From the NCBI GenBank assembly GCA_024036415.1, contig JAMWET010006558.1:111001-175000 (forward strand): a stretch of DNA of 64,000 nt, given 5' to 3'. The notes beneath the pieces were generated by a model. It was given only the letters and a program-made list of their open reading frames with translations. It was not told the DNA's origin and ran no database searches. This DNA is from Prochilodus magdalenae. Taxonomy: Eukaryota; Chordata; Actinopteri; Characiformes; Prochilodontidae. Below, one piece after another: positions 51,701-61,550 of the stretch (its first letter is position 1; every line of letters starts with the position of its first letter). A program made the translations under genes and the position numbers.

Positions 51701-54700
51701 GTGCCCTCAGGGAATGATTGGCCTCACCTAACTTTTCCTTGAATAGCCTGTTCATGAACCAGAGTTCTTTTGTTGGAAAGGTGCTCATAAGGTTCCATTA
51801 TTGCCAGCCAGAAACAGAAATTTGAGACTACTGTAGATCCACCTAACCAAAGACAGTTGACTGTTGTGAAAGCATCACCCGGTTGGAGGAATCTCGACTA
51901 TCCTGCACCGCCTGCATTCTGGACCAGTTCTGTACCATGGAGCTTCCTGCTCTCCGGCGGTGATTGAAAAGCTTGTCTGTGTGGTGCTGGCTGTCCTTGA
52001 AGATCCTGCTTGTTCAATCACATACCTTTCTACTCCTGCGTCTCAAAACAGTCGGGCATTTCCTCCTTTGCCTCACAATAGAGTCAGCTCTTCTCACATT
52101 CTCAGTAAGATAGATCATCACCTGATTGTAAGAGGAGCAGTTACTGGCGTTCCTGGTTTTTCAGGGTGCTGTGTTGTGGATCAGAGGATGATGGGTTTCC
52201 CTTATGAGTCTTGGTTTCTCTCAAGGGTTCTACCTCTTGCTCGGAGCGAGTTTGTCCTTGCCACTGTCGCCCTTGTTCGGCTTGCTCGTTGTGGACCTGT
52301 AGACCAGGATTCTCATTGACTTGATTACTCCTGCGACATGCAGATGGTATAGAGTAAAAAAAAAAAAAAAAAATGTCTCTATTTATCCACACTATCTTGT
52401 TCTGCTCCAGTGGTACTGTACTAGACTTCGGTTAGCGTGGTAGCGTCATTGCCAACCTAAACAATTACACTACAGACCTCACGCTGTCTTGACCGGTTGA
52501 TTAAAGTTGGAGAAAGTGGTAAACCTCTCTTTAATGTCCTGTGGCTTCAAACTAATTTGCCTGTTCTCTTCATCTTGGTCCTTCAGGCGTCGTATTTGAC
52601 GTGGGGCGTCCTGCAGGAGCGAGTGATGACCCGTTCCTACGGCGGATCTGAGACCGAGGGCGGTGGAGAGCGCTTCAGGGACTCTCAGTTTCTGGTGTTC
52701 ATGAACCGCATCCTGGCGCTGACGGTGGCCGGACTGTGCTGCGTTGTGTTCAAGCAGCCGAGGCATGCGGCCCCCATGTACAAATACTCCTTCGCCTCCC
52801 TCTCCAACATCCTCAGCAGCTGGTGTCAGTACGAGGCCCTCAAATACATCAGCTTCCCCACACAGGTAATACACAGTGAATGGAGATCCTGCGCCATCTA
52901 AGTGAAGGGTTGTAGGTTATCTTTTATGATCGTGTGTGTGTGTGTGTCTTTATACAGTGTATTTATGTATTATGGGATGCATTTATTGAGCACTATAAAT
53001 TGTTCTTTGATGTTTCACATAGAAGGTAGGTGACGTTGTTCAGGATTTTGAAAAAAAATGTCCGGATACAGTTTTACACCTCTCTTTCACATCCGAATAT
53101 AACAAGCTGTTCATCAATCAATCAAATCACTTTTATTGTCACAACATATTTACAGGTGTGAAGGTGAGTGGAAAAAAAAAGTCCCTTACAGACTTAAATA
53201 CAAAAATACATTAGACAATAAATATATACAATACTAAGCACAAAATCAGTTTTTCCTAATATACAGTTTTATATAACAGTAATATAAAGTTATGAATAAA
53301 AACTATGATATATCCGGATGTACACATTTCCATATAGCACTATGGTAAGGCTGAGGTAGATGAGAAATGCAGGGTATATACGGGGCATAGAATATTAAGA
53401 TTATATATTATGAGCTCTTCTCTAATTGGCTGGTTTATAGCAAGTCGCCACAATGACCACACAGACACAACATGTGGAAATAGACTAAATAAATTGAGCG
53501 TCTGTGTAAATAAGCTCCGCCCTCATACTTTTTAGTTAGCTGTGCTAGTTAGCTTGCTAGTAGCTAACGTTCCCTGTACTAGCTACTGGCTTTCCATCTG
53601 GACATCAACTCACAGTAGATTAAAGTTGATCCTCACTATGGAACTCTCAGATTAGGATGATCTGCTCCAACCGGAACACACGGATCCAGCCATCTGTTGG
53701 GCTTGTGATGCTAATAAAGGTGGAACCGCTCCTCTCCTCAGTCTCCTCAGGGCCCGTATTGTCTGAGAGTTTGGGAAACTATCCGGAGTGAAATTTGCAG
53801 GATCCTGTTAAATATGTGGGAGCTGAAGTTCCTGTTCTCCAGCTTGTTTTGGGAATTTTGTTACATTCTGGCACTAGCGTTTAAGGTGGAAGGGAACTCT
53901 GGACTAAGAACCTGGTGACTAGGAAGCAGCTTTAGCCTGCTAAGAGTTGGGTTCCTTGGAAATGGAATGAAAAGTGCCGACAGCCTGGAACGCTGGATTT
54001 CTCCACGTGGTCCACCGTTCTGGTTGCTGTAGTTTCGTTGTGGTTGTATGTAAATGTCGGGGCTGAAAAATTAACATATTAAATTAATAACATATTAATA
54101 TTAAAGTCTTTTTCAGTAACAGTTTAGGATTTTGGAATCGGATCGTCTTCCTCTCCTCTTTCGGAAGTCCAGGATTTGTGTTTGAAGGAGGAACAACAGT
54201 GTTTGAGGTTCTATGTACTGAACTCTCCTTGTTACACTGTGTACAGGAGTGCTTTCTGCTTTACACAGTCGAGTCACATTATTATGACCACTTCCTGCCT
54301 TCGATGGCATTAGTGTGTAGCTCATGAAGGGGGTCCGATTTTTGTGGCATCCCCTGGGCCCACTCATCCATGTGTCTCGACCAATATGGGTATGAATCAT
54401 TCCTTGCAGATTATGTACACCCATACATGCTGATAGTCCTCACTGGGGCAGATGGGGTCTTCCAGCAACATGCCACATGGCTAGAAACGTCCTGAGCATG
54501 AGCATGACTTCTAAGTACTACCCTGCCCCTCTAATTTCCTAGACTTGAACCCAAGTGAGCCTCTGTGCAACCATCTCAACCGTCGTGCCGCTCTCTATGG
54601 ATCCTCCCCCACGTGCACTGCAGTCAGCATGGCTCCAGATACCCGTGACAAGCAACCAGGACCTCACTGAGTCACTCCCAGCCTGTGTAGGTGCTGTCCG

Positions 54701-57700
54701 TGCTGCACACGACGGTTATTCTGGGTATTAGCTGGTGGTCATAACAATGTGACTCAACTCTGTAGGACCGTTCTTCTGCCATGGGTCTGTTACGGTGTTA
54801 TTTGCATCATGTGCAGTCTGTATTGGGAAACATCGCAGACCTTATTGAGCTTCTGAAACAGCAGATGAGTGCGCTCACTGTACACCATCTGGGGCAAATG
54901 TCACAACACTATAATGAAAGGTTACGAGAAAACGAGAATCGTGCCGTTAAAATGGAGTGATCTGATTAATCGGGCCTAATATGACTAGGAACGCAAAGTC
55001 ACCATTCTCTCAATGAATCAGCAGTCTGTAGTGCTTTGCATGATGATGGTGAACATGGTTCTAAAGCTCGTACAGCTGCCTCTTACAGTAGGCCTGGTAG
55101 GTTTTGAAATCAAGTCTTTCATCATTTCTCAGGAACTTCTTTTGAAGTCTTTGGAGGCTCTGTGTTTGCCAGATAACTTTTTAAGGTCAATTTATATTAT
55201 TTGGCTTTTCTAAAAACCCAGAACTCCTCCAGAACCAGTATCTACACTCTGTAGGTGTACAGTTTCAGACTGTAGTCCACCTGTTTCTCTGTATACTGTA
55301 TTACCCTGTTCTTCAACCCCCACAGGACCACCACAGGGCAGGTAGTATGTGGGTGGTGGATCATTCTCAGCACTGCAGTGACACTGACGTGGTGGTGGTG
55401 TGTTAGTGTGGGTGGTGCTGGTGTGAGTGGATCAGACACAGCAGTGCTGCTGGAGTGTTTGGACACTGTGTCCACTCACTGTCCACTCTATTAGACACTC
55501 CTACCTTGCTGGTCCACCTTGTAGATGGACAGTCAGAGACGATAGCTCATCTGCTGCTGCACAGTGCAGTGTTGGTCATCCTCTAGTCCTTCATCAGTGG
55601 GCACAGGACGCTGCCCCACAGGACGCTGCCCCACAGGACGCTGCCCCACAGGACGCTGCCCCACAGGACGCTGTTGGGCTGTATAGTTCTGGTTGGTGGA
55701 CGATTCTCAGTCCAGCAGTGACACTGAGGTGTCCAGCAGCACTGTTGTGTCTGATCCACTCATCAGCACCACCCACACTAACACACCACCACCACGTCAG
55801 TGTCACTGCAGTGCTGAGAATGATCCACCACCCACATCATACCTGCTCTGTGGTGGTCCTGTGGGGGTCCTGACCATCGAAGAACAGGGTAATACAGTAT
55901 ACAGAGAAACAGATGGACTACAGTCTGGACCTGTACACCTACAGAGTGTCCTGTATGGTCAGTGGAGCTGATATAGAATGAACACTAAGTGTAGATACAA
56001 AGAGGTGTGCTTCAGGTTTTGATATAAGAATTTGAGAAGAGAGGACGGGAGCTTTAAAGGAATGCACCGATTTCAAAGTGCCCATTCATAAAGCGTGGAT
56101 GTGCAAACATTCACTCTATAAAAAGTGCAGAGGGGGTGGCTTTTACAGCTTAGTAGGCATCAGCATGGTCTAAATGTGGGAAATTCTTGACTGGCCGAGT
56201 CAGCCGCTTGGTTTAAATCTGGTATAGGGTTACAGGCGGAAGGCTGAAGTCCTAAAAACGAGTAGGAAGTAAATAGAAAAGTGCATTGCCTTGTGGTGTG
56301 GCAGAAATCACCAGGGGAAAATACCCATGGTCAGGTGATGTCTCTGTATAATACACTGTAGATAATCATTGCCTGCAAGGGATGTGCAACTGTGTGCGAA
56401 AGATTACTTCCTTACGGGGATTTTTTGTTTCTCGTCTATCCATACACTTGGAGTTTCCTAAAATGGGCTAAAAGTAGAGTGCACTGGTTTGGCTATTGGG
56501 TTGTATGTGGAACTACATTGAAATAACAGCTGGCAGTCGAGCTTTTAGCTCCCACACATTGTTGTGACGTTTGGACCCTTAGTTATTATTGTTGTATTGT
56601 GCATAATTACGCAGTGGGTTAAGCTGTGAATTGATTTCCGGCTATCCTTCCCTTATACCTTCTGTCAATGGGATCCAGCACTCATTCTGTACCTTTTAAG
56701 TTCAAAACCGTGGCATATCAGCCCATATTGGTTGGTGTAGCTCAGCGGATAACACCGCTACCCACCAGGGAGCCACCATCACGTGGAAGACTGGGGTTCG
56801 AATCCCAGTCTGGGTGACTGTGCTACACCCCTAAGAGTCCTTGGGCAAGACTCCTAACGCTACATTGGCTCACCTGTAATATGATTGACCTTGTAAGCCG
56901 CTCTGGATAAGAGCGTCAGCTAAATGCCATCAATGTAAATGTAAATATTATGACATCACCAGTCCCAGTTCCGGTGACTGAAACCCACTTAACACCTTCA
57001 CCAGCACCAGTAACAGCTGGGACTGGATTGGGCATGTACTGGACGCGTCTCTGGATGTAGGCCACATCAGTGTTCAGGCGCTCAAACATCAGTGAACATT
57101 GCTTACATTGCTCAGTTGGGACAGGATGGGTACCCGATCCAGGTAGTCCCACAGATTTTCAGGTGGACTCAGAACTGGGGATTTTGCACTCCTGTCCAGA
57201 TGTGCATCATCACCTGCTCGTCATTGGGGCAGGAGGTTGGGGAACCAGCCTTGTGACCGGAGGGTTGCCGGTTCGATTCCCTGAACTGACAGTAACGACT
57301 GAGGTGCCCTTGAGCAAGGCACCTAACCCCCAACTGCTCCCCGGGCACCGTGGATAGGGCTCCTCACTGCCCCCTACTGTGTGTGTTCACTAGTGAGTGT
57401 GTGTGGGTGTTTCACTTCACGGATGGGTTAAATGCGGAAGACCAATTCCTCTGTGAGAAAAATCATAATTGGCACAAAATGGCTCGGAAACTCTCTACTC
57501 AGAGAATGACTGGCTGAATGTTCATCATTCCAGTCAGTCACATTTGCAGCCCTGTGAACACGAGAACTGTCTTCTTGGAACACAAAGATAGGAATGTTGT
57601 GTTCCTCAGTAAGATGATGAGTAAATCTGGTTGTCTAGCAGCTCAGTGTAGACACGGTGGTTCACGTTTACTGTCAGCTCAACCGAAGAACCCATTTCCT

Positions 57701-59079
57701 CATAATTACAACACCCCAGAACATCACACACGGGCCTCTGGTTTTGTCCAGTGAGCTTATGTAATGTATGGAATCTTTCTACAGTAGGAAGTGCATCTCT
57801 GACCTTTCAGTTGCATTGTTCCATGTTTATTCCACATGCTTGAAAAGGAGATGTTGTACATTAATCTCATCTAGGAGTGTAAACGTAACATGCTAAGTCA
57901 GCATTAGCATCTTTTAATATCATGTTTTATTTCTTGCTTATAATATAAAACAGTATTTTCATGTTCGGTTTAATGTCTGTGTCTATACTAGTTGCCCCTT
58001 CTACCTATAAACATGTCATGCAACTACTGAAACCCTAATAAGCCTGTTACTAAGCCCTTGCTGATATTTACATTTACGCCATTTAGCTCTTATCCAGAGC
58101 GACTTACAAGGTCAATCATATTACAGAGAGGCCAGTGTAGTGTCAGGAGTCTTGCCCAAGGACTCTTAATGGTGTAGCACAGCACAGTCACTCAGACTGG
58201 GATTCAAACCCCAGTCTCTCATGTGGCAGTGGTTGGCGGGTAATGGTGTTATCTGCTGAGCTACACCAACCACTAGATCAGCTAGGTGTGGTGCTAGGGC
58301 AGTGTGACTACAGGACCGGGACTGAGAACCACTACAAAACCATAGAAAATCCCTGGAATATGATTACACCACCATCAGAAGAACCCAGAAGGAGGTGTGG
58401 GAGTGCGGTGGTGTTGGGAAGGAAGATAAAGGTGACCAGGATCAATAACTGGTGATGAATTTAGACTGATATGATCAATATTTATTGAGCTACACATACA
58501 GAAGTCTGTCTCTCAGTATGGCGTCGGGCCGCCGTGTTTGCTAACCCAACACGCCAGACGTCTCGGTATGGAGCTGTAGAGGTTCCTAATGGTGTCCTGT
58601 GATAATCCATCCCATGCAGCTTGAACATCCTCACACAGGTGTCACAATGTCTAGTCTATCCACCAAGTTTCGTGGGTGCTACTTTGCATGTATTAATAAA
58701 ACATGAGAAGAGTTGAAGAAGAGGTTGCAGGCACTGGATTACATGAGATGTGTTTTTTACACCCCTGTTGTTTTGATACTGTCTGATGCATGCTGTCTCT
58801 CTGTCTCTATCAGGTGTTGGCCAAAGCCTCCAAAGTCATCCCTGTGATGCTGATGGGTAAGCTCGTGTCGCAAAAGAGCTACGAGTACTGGGAGTATTTC
58901 ACAGCTGTGCTGATCTCCGTGGGTGTCAGCATGTTCCTGCTGTCCAGCTCCACCAACAAACATCCGTCCACTGTCACCACCTTCTCTGGTGTCATCATCC
59001 TGGCTGGATACATCATGTTCGACAGCTTCACCTCCAACTGGCAGGTACTAATGGGGTAGTATGGAAACTACAGACCATC

Positions 59080-59138
<59 letters not shown>

Positions 59139-61517
59139 TTGCAGTGGGCTGGTGGCCTGTCCAGGGTTTTTCCTTCCCTTCTGCCCAGTGAGCGTTGGGA
59201 AAGACTCTAGCAACCTCCCATGACCCAGAATGATAAAGGGGTTGACTCACTGACTGACTTTCCATGATGAACACAGGTGTGTGTGTAGCCCAAAAGGAGA
59301 CTGTCAGAGATTCGGATGTGTCCTCTGTCTGTTGTGAAGGTGTACCCAAGGCCGTTCCTTTGCACTTATTAAATCACAAATGTTTTGGGTGCTTCGCATT
59401 GTAGAAGACGGACGCCTCCGGCTGAATCCACAAGCACATCACCTGTGGGATACGGTTATTCCTGAGTTCAGCTCAGTGCAGTTCATCCAGAATGTCCGGA
59501 TTTCGGTGGATTCCCTTGATTACACATGTGGTGACCTGAAGCCTGAACTGGAAAAGAAGAAACTAGTGAGTCAGCAGCTTTACCCAGTGATGGCAGCGCC
59601 ATGCCCTGTTATGGCTTGCGTCACGCATTGCATGGTTCCAGACCGAAGAGTTAACGGTGCTGCAACGGTTGGCGACGGAAAGGCACAGAACGGAGATTTT
59701 GGCGGAAAAGAGCAATCGGATGTTATGTTGTGGTGGTCATAGCAACCAGGAGTCACCATGTCTACAATGTAAATCTATACGTTCTATGTACTATCAAAAC
59801 CACTGGGTTTGTCATTTAATCAGATTGGATCTTGGGTAAATATTGGTACAACAATCAATGCCTTGGATACCCGGTGAGGGGAGCTTATAGAGGAAGACGT
59901 GTGGTTCCATTCACCACATATGGGAACAGTTCTGGTTCTTAAGTGTCTCTTGAACTGAGCATTTCACTTCACACAACGCCTGGCTTTGTTTACATGTTAA
60001 CCATTTAGTTATGCAGAATTCCCCTTAAACGCAAACACACGTTTAGGCTGAACTGTCACGGGAGGAGGGACAGGGTTCAGTTCGTTTACAGGCAGTACAT
60101 TATGGGATACTCCGGTCAGAAGGCCTGTCAGGTGGTGGCTTTATCAAGATAAGATAAGATCGTCTTTTATTAATCCCACAGTGGGGGAATTTGCAATGTT
60201 ACAGCAGCACAGAGGAAAGATTTGGCACAGTGGAAATGACTTGTGTATACGCTTAGGAAGGAGTCCACATGTTCTATTGTCTCTTCACCGTGGCTTTTCT
60301 GCTGGAGCAGGGTACGTTCTTCGTCTCTCTGGCCTTCATGTCCCGCCATTCGGAGTTCACCTTGCACGCCATGCTGCTGTCCATCTGCTCCGCCTGCGGC
60401 CAGTTTGGTGCAGCCGTCTTTACAATCATGACCCAGCGGCAGGCCTTTGCCATCCTGCTGTCCTGCTTCTTCTGTGGCCACGCCATCACCTTTGTGGGTG
60501 CCCCTAGGGTGGTCGTGGTTTTCCTCGCCCTTTCCCTCTGTATTTACACCCGCAGTGCCCAGCCCAGTGCCCAGCCACCTGTTCATGGTGTACCGTCATG
60601 AGATATACAGTACTGTGTCAGGAGCTACTCTTCCAGTTATAAAGGGCATTAAGTGCAGGGTTCATCATTGCATCATTGCGTTATAAAGGTCAAGAGTGGA
60701 CGCTGTGAAGACGACATTCATGTTAGCTCGAGAGGTTTTCTCTTTATTGAGCCCCCCCCCCCCCAAGGCTCAAGGCTCAAAACCTCTCGAGCTAACATGA
60801 ATGTTGTCTTCACAGCGTCCACTCTTGACCTTTATAACGGCTTCCGTGCTTTCCAGGAGGTTCTCTTTTAGTTCCTCTTAGAGACATGCCTTCAGTTCAG
60901 TCTTAGAACCTGGTTTGGCATTTCCAGCTTCCACATTCTTTCAGACCCATAGCACAGAGGTGTCTTCTCAGACAGTTTGTTCAGCTGTGAAGTAAGGCTG
61001 GGCACTTATCGTCCAACACAGCTGCACAAATAGCTGCTCCCAGAAGGAATCATGTGGGTAGGTTTGGCATTGTGGGAAATGTGAATGATTCAGGTTTCAC
61101 GCTCGGCCAGACATGTGACGTAAGCAAGGACGGGCCTTATCTCTGTACCTGACTGACCCAACAGCCCCCATTACAGACATCCAGCGAGCAGTGCTGTCCT
61201 CCATGAGTCATCCTGTTAGTGCAGCACCATTGGCAGACGGTTGCACCACGCAGGACTACATGCACACAGACCGTTACCACGACTGTCCTTAACACCACGT
61301 CACCGTCACCAAAGACTGCAGTGGTGTCGTACCAGACTGTCATGGAGTGACTCAGAATGGCAGCAGGTCATCTACAATGACCTACAACGACCAAAGTCTG
61401 CATCATTTAATTTTCCTGGTAGCCTTTTATCCTTCCGAATAGCATTGCAATCCAACACTTCCTTCTGGGTGCAACTACTCTGGTGATGAAGTGCATGAAC
61501 TGAATGTTTAGCCAACT

Positions 61518-61550
<33 letters not shown>

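Larger units (their letters stand above)
52866..58813. other. slc35b2: slc35b2 intron 4
   Basis: A 5.9 kb intron made largely of repeats: a LINE-type tail, a dispersed repeat, a Tc1 MITE, a foldback element, two SINEs, a family 2 repeat and two Tc1 remnants. 54,770-55,238, 56,000-56,730 and 57,460-58,077 show nothing that I recognise. Confidence 0.65.

Noticed and set aside
51960..52319. 119-codon frame as a possible gene
   Set aside because: Lies in a common teleost dispersed repeat inside an intron; ends in a poly(A) run.
56731..56810. tRNA gene
   Set aside because: Good A- and B-boxes, but no closed acceptor stem, and followed by a SINE body and tail shared with three other copies.
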